Assembly (NCBI GenBank): GCA_002347685.1
Contig: DDWS01000066.1
Span: forward strand, 178,360 to 242,359
Length of the DNA stretch: 64,000 bases
Direction: 5' to 3'
Source of the DNA: Syntrophaceae bacterium UBA2280
GTDB lineage: Bacteria > Desulfobacterota > Syntrophia > Syntrophales > Smithellaceae
Under the pieces are notes generated by a model. The model saw nothing but the letters and a program-made list of their open reading frames with translations. It made no database searches and was not told where the DNA came from. The translations under genes and the position numbers were made by a program. Shown here piece by piece: positions 16,713 through 26,102 of this stretch (its first letter is position 1; every line of letters begins with the position of its first letter).

Positions 16713-17579
16713 TTACTCCAAAATTTTATCGGAATCGTCCACCCGGAAATTGACCAGCGCGGGTTTGTCTTCAATACTCATGCCCGCAGCCTGACCGAAC
16801 ATCTCCTCACACTCCTTGGCCACTTTCTTATGGAACAGATACAAAGGAATATCCACGGGACAGGCGCGGGAACATTCACCGCAATCAATGCAGCGCCCGG
16901 CCAGATGGTGAAAGCGGGTCAGGTGGTACATCAGGTTGCCTGCAGGCTCAGGCGACTTATCCCCCCATTTGGGCTTGGTCTGGTCGATAAAGCAGGGATC
17001 GCAGTAGCACATGGGGCAGGCCTTGCGGCAGGCATAACAACGGATGCATCTATCGAATTCCTTCTGCCAGAAGGCCCAGCGCGCGTCTTTGTCCATCGCC
17101 TCATACCCGGCGAGCACATCATAGGGTGAAACAACTGGCTGACCATGCACTTCTTCACCCAGCAGGACATCATACAGGACCGGGTTATACAGACCGCATG
17201 TGGTTTTGCTGTCGATGGTTTCTCCTGTTTTGGGGTTTTTCATGCCGGATACGGGAATGCCCAGGATAACCAGATCCTCCCGTTTGACCTTCTCTTCCTG
17301 AATCAGTTGAATCACGGCTCGGCTGTCCGCCGCTTTCACGGCCACGGCGATTTTTGTTCCGCGCGGATAGCGAACCAGATACCGGGCCATGTTGTAGGTG
17401 CAGAATTCATTAAAGACGATATTTGCCACGTCGGACGCGCATTTGGCGACATACGGCATCGGATGCTTTTCATCGTAACCCTTGCCATAGGCCAGAACCA
17501 GGCTGACCGATCCGGATTCCAGAAGCTTTGCGGCTTCGGTTTTCAGTTTTTCTTCAATCTGCTTAAAGCTCGTTGCCAT
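16713..17579 (-). CDS. 4Fe-4S dicluster protein, FloxC-like (copy 1)
   Basis: 288-residue cytoplasmic electron-transfer protein. The N-terminal part carries CAVKAADSR-like FrhB/FdhB-type features (IAVAVKAADSRAVIQLIQEE). The second half holds two clusters: CIRCYACRKACPMCYC (near 190) and CIDCGECSRACPVDIP (near 236). It is paralogous to the gene at 25046, which has the same cysteine pattern. The start at 17579 follows GGGAGA; a TTG four codons upstream is less likely. In this operon it lies between MvhD and FloxB-like genes, as in other Flox loci. Confidence 0.83.
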   Translation of the reverse strand: MATSFKQIEEKLKTEAAKLLESGSVSLVLAYGKGYDEKHPMPYVAKCASDVANIVFNEFCTYNMARYLVRYPRGTKIAVAVKAADSRAVIQLIQEEKVKREDLVILGIPVSGMKNPKTGETIDSKTTCGLYNPVLYDVLLGEEVHGQPVVSPYDVLAGYEAMDKDARWAFWQKEFDRCIRCYACRKACPMCYCDPCFIDQTKPKWGDKSPEPAGNLMYHLTRFHHLAGRCIDCGECSRACPVDIPLYLFHKKVAKECEEMFGQAAGMSIEDKPALVNFRVDDSDKILE

Positions 17580-17593
17580 ATCTTCTCCCAACG

Positions 17594-18010
17594 CTATTGT
17601 TCAATCTTAAATTTTGTCTGGGGTCCCAGGTTTTTAATCTGCTCGGTAAATTCCGTAACCACTTCGGCGAATTTATTGCCTTCAGAGGCGGAAATCCACT
17701 CTACACGGAATCGGCCCGGCTCCAGTCCGGAAAATTCCAGAATTTTTTTTGTCACGGCCAGCCTTCTGCGGGCATAGAGATTGCCGGTATTATAATGGCA
17801 ATCGCCGGGATGGCAGCCGCCGACGAGAACCCCATCCGCGCCAAGTTGAAATGCGCGAAAGATAAACGAAGGATTGATCCGGCTCGAACACATGACGCGA
17901 ACCACCCTCAGATTCTGCGGATACTGCAATCGCGTGGTTCCGGCCAGGTCCGCGCCGGTGTAGGTGCACCAGTTGCAGGCAATGCCCAGTATTTTCGGTT
18001 CAAATGACAT
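17594..18010 (-). CDS. mvhD: MvhD-type hydrogenase iron-sulfur subunit (cysteine form)
   Basis: 138-residue [2Fe-2S] protein that in methanogens and bacterial Flox systems connects an electron donor module to HdrA. Key cysteines are in ACNWCTYTGADLAG (near residue 13), VMCSSRINP (near 43) and VGGCHPGDCHY (near 66). The last motif is where the paralogue at 26103 uses an in-frame TGA in place of the first Cys. AAAGGAACG precedes the ATG. The palindromic repeat copy B separates it from hdrA upstream. Confidence 0.92.
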   Translation of the reverse strand: MSFEPKILGIACNWCTYTGADLAGTTRLQYPQNLRVVRVMCSSRINPSFIFRAFQLGADGVLVGGCHPGDCHYNTGNLYARRRLAVTKKILEFSGLEPGRFRVEWISASEGNKFAEVVTEFTEQIKNLGPQTKFKIEQ

Positions 18011-18053
18011 AAACGTTCCTTTCTAACATCACGATCAAACCCATTTTATACAT

Positions 18054-18143
18054 TGTCATTTCGACCGAAGGGAGAAATCTGATTGTGTAAATATTGAGGC
18101 GACCAAAGATTTCTCGCCGCTTCGCTCCTCAAAATGACATGGC
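18054..18143. repeat. Interspersed palindromic repeat, copy B
   Basis: Element of about 90 bp between hdrA and mvhD with ends TGTCATTT and AAATGACATGGC that can pair. The interior contains GGGAGAAATCT and the near-inverse AGATTTCTC. It resembles copy A at 15581 and the widely scattered bacterial repeats that translate to strings like SERSEES. It may form a stable hairpin in the operon mRNA. Confidence 0.65.
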
Positions 18144-18151
18144 GACTCTGT

Positions 18152-20101
18152 CTAAAACTCCATGAGGCCTTCCATCTCAGCCAACACCTGATCATTGGTA
18201 AAGTGCCGTGCGATAATCGCCGAAGACGGACAGACGGACGCGCAAAGGCCGCAGCCCTTGCATAACGCCTCGTTGATTTCGGATACCCCCTTTTGCTCGT
18301 TGAAAAACGGCGCACCGTAGGGACAGACTCGCACGCAGTTGAGACAGGCGCAGCACGACGCAGGATTGACCATCGCCGTGGTGGCCTCCAGTTCCAGCTT
18401 GTCTTTCACCACGATCGTCAGCGCTTCCGCCGCCGCGCCATAGGCCTGCGCGACCGTGTCGGGAATGTCTTTCGGGCTTTGGCAAACGCCCGCGATAAAA
18501 ATCCCCTCCGACATGGTGGAAAGCGGCGCAAGCTTCGGATGCCGCTCCATAAAGAAGCCGTACTTGTCCGTGCTCAGGTTGAACAGCCTTGCGATGTCTT
18601 TTGAATCCGCGCGCGGCTTCATGGCAGGCGACAAAACCACCATATCCACCGGCAGTTTGATGAATTTTCCGGTGATCGTGTCTTCCGCTTCGACAATCAG
18701 ACGACCCGGTTCATCGGCGCTTTCCGCCACGCGCGCGCCCTTGCCGCGGATAAACTTCACATCCTCTTCAATGATGCGGTTGTAGAATTCTTCATAGCCT
18801 TTGCCGGCGGCGCGCATATCAATGTAGAACTGATAAACGTCGGCGGAGGTCTTCTCCTTGAACAGGTGCGCGAATTTGAGCGAATACATGCAGCAGACCC
18901 GGCTGCAATGTTCATAATTATTTTTGTCACGGCTGCCGATGCAGTGGAAAATGGCAATGGCCTGCGGCTCCCTGCCGTCTCTGAGCGTGACCTTGCCGCC
19001 GGTGGGCCCTGCGGAATTGAAAAGTCGTTCCACTTCCAGCGCGTTATACACGCCGGGGTATCTGCCGTAACCATACTGCAGCAATGGCTTGGTGTCCATC
19101 AGATCATACCCGGTCGCCACAATGACCGCGCCGACTTTTACGGTCGTAGAGGTATCTTGCTGCTCGAAATCAATCGCCTTCTGCTCACAGACCTTTTCAC
19201 ACAGCCGGCATTTGCCTTTGATAAAATAGGTGCAGGCATCCCGGTCGATCACCGGTTTTTGCGGCACAGCCTGCGGGAAGGGAATGTAAATGGCTTTTCT
19301 TTTCACCAGGCCTTCATCCCATTCGGAGACACCCTTGCCGGGGCATTTCTCCGTGCAGGCCAGACAGGCGTTGCACTTGTCATGATCCACGTATCTGGCT
19401 TTCTGTTTAACTGTAATATCGAAGTTCCCGACGAATCCCTTGACTTCGGTAACCTCGCAAGATGTCATGAGGGTGATATTTTTATGCTGCAAAACATTGT
19501 CCATCTTGGGTGTCAGAATACAGGCGGAGCAATCCAGCGTGGGGAAGGTCTTGTCAAACTGCGCCATGTGTCCGCCGATGGTGGAATTCTTTTCGACCAG
19601 ATAGACTTTCTTGCCGGTGTTGGCCAGTTCCAGTGCCGCCTGAATGCCTGCAATCCCGGCGCCGACGACCATCACATCGGGGTTGACGTCAATCACGCGC
19701 GAGGTGAGCGGGGCCAGAAGTCTCGCCCGGTTCACCGCGCCGTTTAAAAGCGCCTTGGATTTGGCCGTGCCTTCTTCAATGTCATGCGTCACCCAGGAGA
19801 CCTGTTCACGGATATTGACAATGGACAAAAGATATTGATTGAGGCCGGACGCCGCCAGAACCTTGCGGAAGGTCTGCTCGTGCATCAGCGGCGAACAGGC
19901 CGTCACGATCACGCGATCGAGCCTGTGTTCTTTAATATCATTGGCGATCATCTCCTGGCCCGGCGTGGAACACATGAACTTGTAATCCTTCGCGACCACC
20001 ACATCCGGCAGCGTGGCCGCAAACTCGGCCAGTTCGCTCACCCGGACCGTCTTGGCTATATTCAAACCGCAGTGGCAAACAAAAACACCAATTCTGCTCA
20101 T
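18152..20101 (-). CDS. hdrA: Heterodisulfide reductase subunit A-like flavoprotein
   Basis: 649-residue HdrA, the flavin-bifurcating core of Hdr complexes. Order: N-terminal domain with CHCG (near 10) and a TACSP cysteine; FAD fold VVGAGIAGIQAALELA (near 145) with the HdrA-specific TLDCSACILTPKM (near 188); internal ferredoxin clusters CNACLACTEKCPGKG and CRLCEKVCEQKA; and the C-terminal pair CCACLNCVRVCP and CKGCGLCASVCP (near 585-625). It is standard length for bacterial HdrA. It follows the fused HdrC-HdrB gene and precedes mvhD. Confidence 0.94.
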   Translation of the reverse strand: MSRIGVFVCHCGLNIAKTVRVSELAEFAATLPDVVVAKDYKFMCSTPGQEMIANDIKEHRLDRVIVTACSPLMHEQTFRKVLAASGLNQYLLSIVNIREQVSWVTHDIEEGTAKSKALLNGAVNRARLLAPLTSRVIDVNPDVMVVGAGIAGIQAALELANTGKKVYLVEKNSTIGGHMAQFDKTFPTLDCSACILTPKMDNVLQHKNITLMTSCEVTEVKGFVGNFDITVKQKARYVDHDKCNACLACTEKCPGKGVSEWDEGLVKRKAIYIPFPQAVPQKPVIDRDACTYFIKGKCRLCEKVCEQKAIDFEQQDTSTTVKVGAVIVATGYDLMDTKPLLQYGYGRYPGVYNALEVERLFNSAGPTGGKVTLRDGREPQAIAIFHCIGSRDKNNYEHCSRVCCMYSLKFAHLFKEKTSADVYQFYIDMRAAGKGYEEFYNRIIEEDVKFIRGKGARVAESADEPGRLIVEAEDTITGKFIKLPVDMVVLSPAMKPRADSKDIARLFNLSTDKYGFFMERHPKLAPLSTMSEGIFIAGVCQSPKDIPDTVAQAYGAAAEALTIVVKDKLELEATTAMVNPASCCACLNCVRVCPYGAPFFNEQKGVSEINEALCKGCGLCASVCPSSAIIARHFTNDQVLAEMEGLMEF

Positions 20102-20162
20102 ACTTTCTCCTAGTGCGTTACTCTTGTCTTCCTTATCATCAGCATCAAACGCCGCGTGTCTT

Positions 20163-21338
20163 CTAGATGGCGCAAGTGTCTACAACCGGCTCATCAATAT
20201 TGATGTCCAGGCTCTCCAGCAAGAGCTCGGTGACGTCCTTGATCTTTATTTGTTCATCGACATTGAGCGTCCGGCTGCTGTCTTCAAACATGGTAATGCA
20301 ATACGGGCAGGCCGTCGCCAGCACCTGCGCGCCGGTTGCCATGGCCTCTTCGATTCTCAAATCGCTTAATCGCTCACCCTTCGCTTTTTCCATCCACAAT
20401 CCGCCGCCGCCTCCGCCGCAACACATGCTCTGCTCGCGGCTGCGCTCCATCTCAACGAATTCGACACCGGGAAGCGATTTCAGAAGATCGCGCGGCGCGT
20501 CGTAAATCCCGCTGTGACGGCCCAGGTAACAGGGATCATGGTAGGTGACCTTGAGGCCGCCAAAATCCTTTTTGGGGGTAATTTTGCCTTCCTTGACCAG
20601 TTTTGCCATCAGCTCACTGAAGTGGAGGACTTCATAATCCTCGCCGTAATCCTTTTTGAAGGTCGCCAGGCAGTGAGGCGATACGGTGATGATTTTGGAA
20701 ACACCCTGCGACTTGAAATAATCCAGGTTGTTGTTTTTGAGTCTGTCGAACAATTCCAGATCGCCTACTTTTCTGAGGCTTTCACCGCAGCAGTTGACAT
20801 CCACCGCCGGCATTCCCCAGCTGATGCCGGCCAGATTTAATATTTCGGCGGTGGCTCTGGCTAATCGGACATTGCGCGGGTCGTAGCAAACCGTGCAGCA
20901 CGTCCAGAACAGATATTCGTGATCGGCGGTATAGAGTGGATATTTTCCCCCGGCCCAATCGTTTCGTTTGGACTGATCCCCCGACCAGGGGTTTCCGCGC
21001 GCCGACATGGATCCGACAAATGCCCGCAGGCTCTGCGGCAGCATGCCGCCCCCGCTGTATACATTGCGAATGGCCGTCACGATATCGATGATCTCCACAC
21101 CGCGCGGGCAACGATCCACGCAGAATTTACAGGTGGAGCAGTCCCACATTAAATCTTCGATGCCGTCGAGGCCCAACTGGCCGAAACGCACGAGTTTGCG
21201 GATGTTGAAATGGGTGATCGGCGTCCAGGGACAGGTGCCGGTGCAGGTGCCGCACTGATAACACTTCTTCAGCGCCTCTCCGCCCGCCTCCATGATTGCC
21301 TGGGACATTTCCAGATAGGGGGTAACTGTTTGCGACAT
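20163..21338 (-). CDS. Fused HdrC-HdrB (HdrD-like) Fe-S oxidoreductase
   Basis: 391-residue protein joining two functions. The N-terminal HdrC-like domain has two [4Fe-4S] motifs, CYQCGTCTGTCPW (near 26) and CSTCKFCVDRCPRG (near 69). The HdrB-like part has two CCG domains: NCCGESLRKVGD near 185 and the pair SMCCGGGGGGLWME / TACPYCITMF near 310-345, where unusual non-cubane clusters bind. It is the first gene of the downstream electron-transfer operon and would provide the disulfide-reducing (or other two-electron) site for HdrA. AGGAGAT precedes the ATG. Its natural substrate cannot be read from sequence. Confidence 0.88.
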   Translation of the reverse strand: MSQTVTPYLEMSQAIMEAGGEALKKCYQCGTCTGTCPWTPITHFNIRKLVRFGQLGLDGIEDLMWDCSTCKFCVDRCPRGVEIIDIVTAIRNVYSGGGMLPQSLRAFVGSMSARGNPWSGDQSKRNDWAGGKYPLYTADHEYLFWTCCTVCYDPRNVRLARATAEILNLAGISWGMPAVDVNCCGESLRKVGDLELFDRLKNNNLDYFKSQGVSKIITVSPHCLATFKKDYGEDYEVLHFSELMAKLVKEGKITPKKDFGGLKVTYHDPCYLGRHSGIYDAPRDLLKSLPGVEFVEMERSREQSMCCGGGGGGLWMEKAKGERLSDLRIEEAMATGAQVLATACPYCITMFEDSSRTLNVDEQIKIKDVTELLLESLDINIDEPVVDTCAI

Positions 21339-21569
21339 TCCATATCTCCTATGTTTTTAAAGCCTTAAAACAGCTTATCTGCGTATCGGACAGACGCGTC
21401 GCTACTTAACATATGAGAGAAAAAATCGCAAATTCAAATTGCGTTTTGGGGGATTTTTACCCGGCGGCCATTGTCATCAAGTAACCTAAGATCGAGAAAA
21501 TGTTAATAAGAAAACCGGGTTTAAAAAGGCTCTTTCAGAAAATCGTTCAACTGGCTGAGGTCCTATACC

Positions 21570-21593
21570 AAAAAAGGGAACCCGTAGGTTCCC
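21570..21593 (-). terminator. Intrinsic terminator of the upstream (HdrA-GltD) operon
   Basis: On the minus strand GGGAACC-TACG-GGTTCCC is followed by six T residues, about 35 bp after the FloxA-like stop codon. It separates the two electron-transfer operons, so the downstream one needs its own promoter in 21339-21569, where none was obvious. Confidence 0.88.
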
Positions 21594-21629
21594 TGGTAAA
21601 TACTTCCTTAAACACTCTCGTCATTTCTT

Positions 21630-22469
21630 CTAGTATTCGGGCGTCAGTTGATCAAGCTCCGCAAGCGAGAAGACCGGACCGTCCTTGCAGACATACTTGC
21701 TGCCGACGTTGCAGCGGCCGCACTTTCCGATGCCGCACTTCATGCGCATTTCCAGTGAGGTGATGATGTTCTCCTTGGAAAAACCGATTTCAAAGAACAC
21801 CGGCAGGGTGAAGCGAATCATGATCGGCGGACCGCAGATGACGGCCACCGCGTTTTCCTTGCTGGGGGCCACTTCCTTGCAGACTGTGGGAACAAAACCC
21901 TCCCTGCCCTTCCAGGTCGCATCGCCCTTATCGACAGTCACGTTTAAATTTAAATCCGACCGTTTCCCCCATTCTTCCAGTTCATCCTTGTAAAGCAGCA
22001 GGCCGGGCGTTCGCGCACCGTAAATCACGGTGATGTTGCCAAAGCGCTTGCGGTTGTCGTCGTGAATCATGTAGTTAATCAGCGACCGCAGTGTGGTGAA
22101 GGCAAAACCTCCGCCGACGATGACGATGTTTTTCCCTTCGAGATATTCCAGCGGCCAGGAGTTGCCCAACGGCCCGCGCAGACCCATCAGGGTGCCCTCT
22201 TCCATCTCATGGAGCGCGGTGGTGACCACACCCGCTTTCTGCACGGTAAATTCGACATACCCCTTTTGCGTGGGAGAAGAAGCAATCCCGATGGGGGACT
22301 CGCCTTTGCCGAAAATGGAAAGCTCGCCGAACTGGCCGGGAATGTATGCGTATTTTTCTTCGTCTTCGGGATTCACAAATTTAAAACGAAACGTTTTAAT
22401 GTCTTTGGTATCGACTTCGGTAATGATTTTATCCACCACGACAGGATACGGTATATACGGGTTTTGCAT
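21630..22469 (-). CDS. FAD/NAD(P)-binding oxidoreductase, FloxA-like (copy 2)
   Basis: 279 residues, same architecture as the copy at 14647: FAD-binding segment GESPIGIASSPTQ, nucleotide-binding fold IVGGGFAFTTLRSL and CGPPIMIRFT, and C-terminal [2Fe-2S] motif CGIGKCGRCNVG. Long stretches are identical in both copies (for example EMRMKCGIGKCGRCNVG), pointing to recent duplication or gene conversion. It would be the NAD(P)H-facing subunit of the second complex. GGGAG precedes the ATG. It is the last gene before the terminator. Confidence 0.88.
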   Translation of the reverse strand: MQNPYIPYPVVVDKIITEVDTKDIKTFRFKFVNPEDEEKYAYIPGQFGELSIFGKGESPIGIASSPTQKGYVEFTVQKAGVVTTALHEMEEGTLMGLRGPLGNSWPLEYLEGKNIVIVGGGFAFTTLRSLINYMIHDDNRKRFGNITVIYGARTPGLLLYKDELEEWGKRSDLNLNVTVDKGDATWKGREGFVPTVCKEVAPSKENAVAVICGPPIMIRFTLPVFFEIGFSKENIITSLEMRMKCGIGKCGRCNVGSKYVCKDGPVFSLAELDQLTPEY

Positions 22470-22483
22470 TACGAACTCCCTGT

Positions 22484-23506
22484 TTATAATTTTGAAATGT
22501 CTTCAACAATTTTTCGAATATCAATATTCACCGGACAGGACATCACACACCGTCCGCAACCAACGCAGGCGATGGCGTTGAAGTTGTCCACATAATATTT
22601 GAACTTGTGCATCGCACGCTGACGCCATCTTTCCTTCTGCGATGTCCGCGGATTGTGACCTGAGGTTTCCTTCGTGAAGAGTGGAAACATGCAGGAGTCC
22701 CAGGACCGGATGCGCACACCGTCCGCGCCCTTGACTTCATCACTGATATCAAAGCAATGGCAGGTGGGGCACATATACGTACAGGTTCCGCAGGCCAGGC
22801 ACTTGCTGTGTATCGTGTTCCAGAAGGGATTGTCGAAATTGACGTCCAGGATCGGTTTGACTTCGTGCGCGGGGATCTTCGACTGGATGGCCTCTTTTGC
22901 TTTGGCCGCAATCTCCTCTTTCCTGGTATCCGCCGCGGCATCGGCTTTGGTGTCGCCGAAATAACGGGTCAGCTTTTCTCCTTTGGCGGTAATGAATTCC
23001 ACCAGGTAGTCCGAACCAATGTCGGTCAGCAGAACATCCGCACCTTCCGAAGAAACAGGCTCTCCGTCCACGGACGTGCAAAAGCAGCTCGCGTAGGGCG
23101 GCTTCACGCAGGCCATCGAGATCACGGTCGTGTTGAGCCGCTTGGCGATATAATAAGCGTCCTTGTATTTATCCTGATCGAAGAGCATGTCGAGCAGAGC
23201 GAAACTGTGCGCATCGCAGGGGCGCACGCCGAACAAAACAGACTCAGCTGCTTTGTTTTCCTCTGAAGAAAATGCCATGCCTTTTTCGGTGCGTGTGTAT
23301 TTCATCAGGGTTTCCGTGTGCGGAAAGAAAACATTTTTCGGAGCGTTTTTGGAATTCAAATACGCAAGGTAAGGCTCGCCGTCTTTCTGAAGGGGTTCAA
23401 AAAGGACATTGTCTTCTTTTTTAACCGGCGCCCAAACCAGAAATTCTTCGGCCATCTTCTTGGCAATTCCCGCTAGTGCCTCTTTTTTAATCAAACGTTT
23501 TTCCAT
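22484..23506 (-). CDS. 4Fe-4S protein, FloxB/sulfhydrogenase beta-like (copy 2)
   Basis: 340-residue paralogue of the gene at 15665. It shares the N-terminal domain with GVRPCDAHSFALLDM and two C-terminal cluster motifs, CLACGTCTYMCPTCHCFDIS (near 240) and CVGCGRCVMSCPVNIDI (near 317). Extra cysteines in ACVKPPYASCFC (near 135) are not present in copy 1. It lies between hdrB and the FloxA-like gene and is likely the electron wire between the NAD(P)H flavoprotein and the Hdr core. Confidence 0.85.
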   Translation of the reverse strand: MEKRLIKKEALAGIAKKMAEEFLVWAPVKKEDNVLFEPLQKDGEPYLAYLNSKNAPKNVFFPHTETLMKYTRTEKGMAFSSEENKAAESVLFGVRPCDAHSFALLDMLFDQDKYKDAYYIAKRLNTTVISMACVKPPYASCFCTSVDGEPVSSEGADVLLTDIGSDYLVEFITAKGEKLTRYFGDTKADAAADTRKEEIAAKAKEAIQSKIPAHEVKPILDVNFDNPFWNTIHSKCLACGTCTYMCPTCHCFDISDEVKGADGVRIRSWDSCMFPLFTKETSGHNPRTSQKERWRQRAMHKFKYYVDNFNAIACVGCGRCVMSCPVNIDIRKIVEDISKL

Positions 23507-23577
23507 AATTGTCCCTAATAAATTTTTTTATCCAACCTTTGAAAATTAAAAGCGTCGGTTTTTCTGCTTAACAATTC

Positions 23578-24426
23578 TTAAATCAACCGTAACTGGCTCA
23601 ACAGCGGCTGCACATCCGTCAAATGTGTTTTAAATGTTTCCTGAGATCCGGAAAGTCCCAATGCCAGCGAAATCAATTCCGTAAAATAGAAAACGGGCAT
23701 TTTCATATTCGCACTGGGGCGCATCTCCAGATTGGCCAGGCACATGGGACAGGCAGTCACCACGCAGTTTGCACCCGCTTCTTTCGCGGCGCCCATCAAC
23801 TTGTCGCACATATCCACAACAATGGCCGTCTTGCTGACCGACATTGAACCGCCGCAGCAATCGGTCTTGTACGACCAGTTTTTCACATCGGCGCCGATTG
23901 ATCCCATCATCTTGTCGAGCATGAAAGGGTTTTCATAATTTTCAAATTCACAAACTTCCGGCGGACGAAGCAGCAGACAGCCATAGTAGGAAACGGGTTT
24001 CAATCCGGTCAGGGGTTTGAGAACTTTCGCCGCCAGCGCGTCGATGCCGATCTCGTTGTAGATCACATCAATCGGGTTGCGGATGGTGATGCCGCCCTGA
24101 TATTTGGCGCCAAGAACCCCTTCAATCCTCGCTTTGAGGTCTTTGTCGGCCTTCAAGTGATGCTCTGCCATTTTGAAACGATTGAAACAGGCGGCACAGG
24201 GGACCATGACATCCATCGCGTTTTTTTCTGCGGCGATAAGATTGCGCGCCGGCAATGCAACGGATAAATCGAAATTCGTGTTGTGCGCCGCGGACGCTCC
24301 ACAGCAGGACCAATCGTCAACTTCTTTGAGTTCGATGCTGAGGGCCTGACTGACTGCCTTCATGGACTGATCATATTCTTTTGCCATCCCATGCAGCGAA
24401 CAGCCCGGATAGTATGAAACTTTCAA
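23578..24426 (-). CDS. hdrB: Heterodisulfide reductase subunit B-like protein
   Basis: 282-residue protein with two CCG domains, each supplying cysteines for a non-cubane [4Fe-4S] cluster that does disulfide chemistry in HdrB. Motifs: YPGCSLHG at the N-terminus, WSCCGASAAHNT with VPCAACFNR (near 40-82), and YGCLLLRP, DCCGGSMSVS and TACPMCLANLE in the second half. The start is TTG at 24426 behind AGGAGG, giving the family's usual N-terminus. It pairs with hdrC 67 bp upstream. Confidence 0.93.
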   Translation of the reverse strand: MKVSYYPGCSLHGMAKEYDQSMKAVSQALSIELKEVDDWSCCGASAAHNTNFDLSVALPARNLIAAEKNAMDVMVPCAACFNRFKMAEHHLKADKDLKARIEGVLGAKYQGGITIRNPIDVIYNEIGIDALAAKVLKPLTGLKPVSYYGCLLLRPPEVCEFENYENPFMLDKMMGSIGADVKNWSYKTDCCGGSMSVSKTAIVVDMCDKLMGAAKEAGANCVVTACPMCLANLEMRPSANMKMPVFYFTELISLALGLSGSQETFKTHLTDVQPLLSQLRLI

Positions 24427-24493
24427 GAGACTAGCCTCCTTCTATGCTTGTTACTTCGACGCGTCAGACCGCAAGCGGTCCAACGCAAAACCA

Positions 24494-25021
24494 TTATCTG
24501 CTCTGCGTTTTTTCAAAAATACCCTTAACCGATTTCATGTCCTTCGTTCGCGGCGGGAAAAACGATAACTTTCCCTTGAGCAGCATACCCGGCGCAATAT
24601 CCACATCCGAAAAGAAATCTTTCGATTTCAGCTTGTAATGAACGGTCATCATCATTTCGTGGACACGGCCGCCGAATTTAATGCTGGAAAGGAACGCCTC
24701 ATGGAACTTCAAGATGTTCGCCTCTTTCGCGGCAACACCTTCTTCAATCGCCATCTGTCTGAGCACATCCATCATCCGTGCGATATCCACCTGATTGGGG
24801 CAGCGGGTGATACAGGTTTCGCAAGACAGGCAAAGCCAGATCGTGGAGCTCGCAAGCACCTTGTCTTTCTGCCCGTTCTGAATCATTTTGATAACCTTGT
24901 TGGGGTTATACTCCATGTGTGACGCCACAGGACAACCTGCGGTGCACTTTCGGCAGTGGTAACAGGCCTGCAGGGGAACACCGTGTATCTTTTTGTTTAC
25001 TTCTTCCAGAAAAGTTTCCAT
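24494..25021 (-). CDS. hdrC: Heterodisulfide reductase subunit C-like protein
   Basis: 175-residue ferredoxin-like protein with two [4Fe-4S] motifs, CYHCRKCTAGCPVAS (near 20) and CLSCETCITRCPNQVD (near 63). It transfers electrons from HdrA to HdrB. It matches HdrC in length and layout and sits between the FloxC-like and hdrB genes. GGAG precedes the ATG. Confidence 0.93.
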   Translation of the reverse strand: METFLEEVNKKIHGVPLQACYHCRKCTAGCPVASHMEYNPNKVIKMIQNGQKDKVLASSTIWLCLSCETCITRCPNQVDIARMMDVLRQMAIEEGVAAKEANILKFHEAFLSSIKFGGRVHEMMMTVHYKLKSKDFFSDVDIAPGMLLKGKLSFFPPRTKDMKSVKGIFEKTQSR

Positions 25022-25045
25022 GTAAACTCCGTTATTTCAAACAAA

Positions 25046-26056
25046 TTATGGGTTGAAGACAAAATCTTCTTTATCGTGATGCTCATCATATTTGCCCAGT
25101 GGCGGCATATCATCCATTGACGAACCGGCCCGGTTTCCGAAGAGTTCCCAGCCGTCCTTGTCAATCTTCTTGAGGAATTTTCTCAGATCCACACCCATCG
25201 GACAGACCGCAACGCAGGACCCACAATCCACACAGCGCCCGACCATGTGATACAAACGCATCAGCTGAAACACCTGAGTGTCGGTTTTGTCTTCGCCGAT
25301 ACCGACCCACTGAGGTTGGCTTTGTTCTGCAAAACATGTCGGACAGTAGCAGGAGGGACAGGCCTGACGGCACGCGTTACAGCGAATGCATTTTTCCATT
25401 TCCTTGCTGTAGTAAGCCCAGCGCTCTTCAACCGTTTTGCCCTCAAATTCCTTAACCTCGTTATATTCGGCGTCGGGATTCATGGCTGCCGCCGGCGATC
25501 CGACCATCGTGTCGGAAATGATGGGATTGTTAAAGCGACAGGTGCGGCAACTGGCGGCCAGAACATCTTTGAGCGCAACCGCTTTATCGCCGTCGGAGGT
25601 TTTCATTTTGATCTGGTCGCCGTCGATGCTTCCTTCAGTGATATCCACGCCACCAATGGCGGATTTAAGCGCTTTGCCGTCCACGTAGCCTTCGCAGGGA
25701 ACACCGATGATGTAGACGTCTGCGCGCTCGTATTGCCTTTCCTGCAGTTGAATAATCAACGAGCGTGTGGCACATCCACGTGCGACGACACCGATGACTT
25801 TCTTCTTTCGGTCTTCCGGCTTGACCCGCTTCTGGGCATTCTTATGCTGAGTGATCAGATCGTGCACAAACTTGACCGGGTTCTGCGTGCACAGATGATT
25901 CCAGACCAGATTGTCGGCTTCCTCCGGTGTCGTGACAAAACATGGTGTTGCCGTTAACGGAAGCGTGCCTTTTTCGTAGCCGATGATCACGTCGACTTTC
26001 TTTTCCAAAAGCAGCCTTTTTGCTTCTTCCCGCAATTTTGTTTCGATGTTTTCCAC
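25046..26056 (-). CDS. 4Fe-4S dicluster protein, FloxC-like (copy 2)
   Basis: 336-residue paralogue of the gene at 16713, somewhat longer. The N-terminal part contains VIGVVARGCATRSLIIQLQE and GVPCEGYVDG. The C-terminal part has CIRCNACRQACPSCYCPTC (near 235) and CVDCGSCVAVCPMGVDL (near 285). A central CRTCRFNNP resembles the FrhB/FdhB family. Start is GTG at 26056, after GGGGAAA. It lies directly after the selenocysteine MvhD gene, as expected for a Flox-type operon. Confidence 0.83.
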   Translation of the reverse strand: MENIETKLREEAKRLLLEKKVDVIIGYEKGTLPLTATPCFVTTPEEADNLVWNHLCTQNPVKFVHDLITQHKNAQKRVKPEDRKKKVIGVVARGCATRSLIIQLQERQYERADVYIIGVPCEGYVDGKALKSAIGGVDITEGSIDGDQIKMKTSDGDKAVALKDVLAASCRTCRFNNPIISDTMVGSPAAAMNPDAEYNEVKEFEGKTVEERWAYYSKEMEKCIRCNACRQACPSCYCPTCFAEQSQPQWVGIGEDKTDTQVFQLMRLYHMVGRCVDCGSCVAVCPMGVDLRKFLKKIDKDGWELFGNRAGSSMDDMPPLGKYDEHHDKEDFVFNP

Positions 26057-26102
26057 AGTGATGATTTCCCCGTTTATTTTTATTATCTTCCCTTAAAAGG
26101 GA

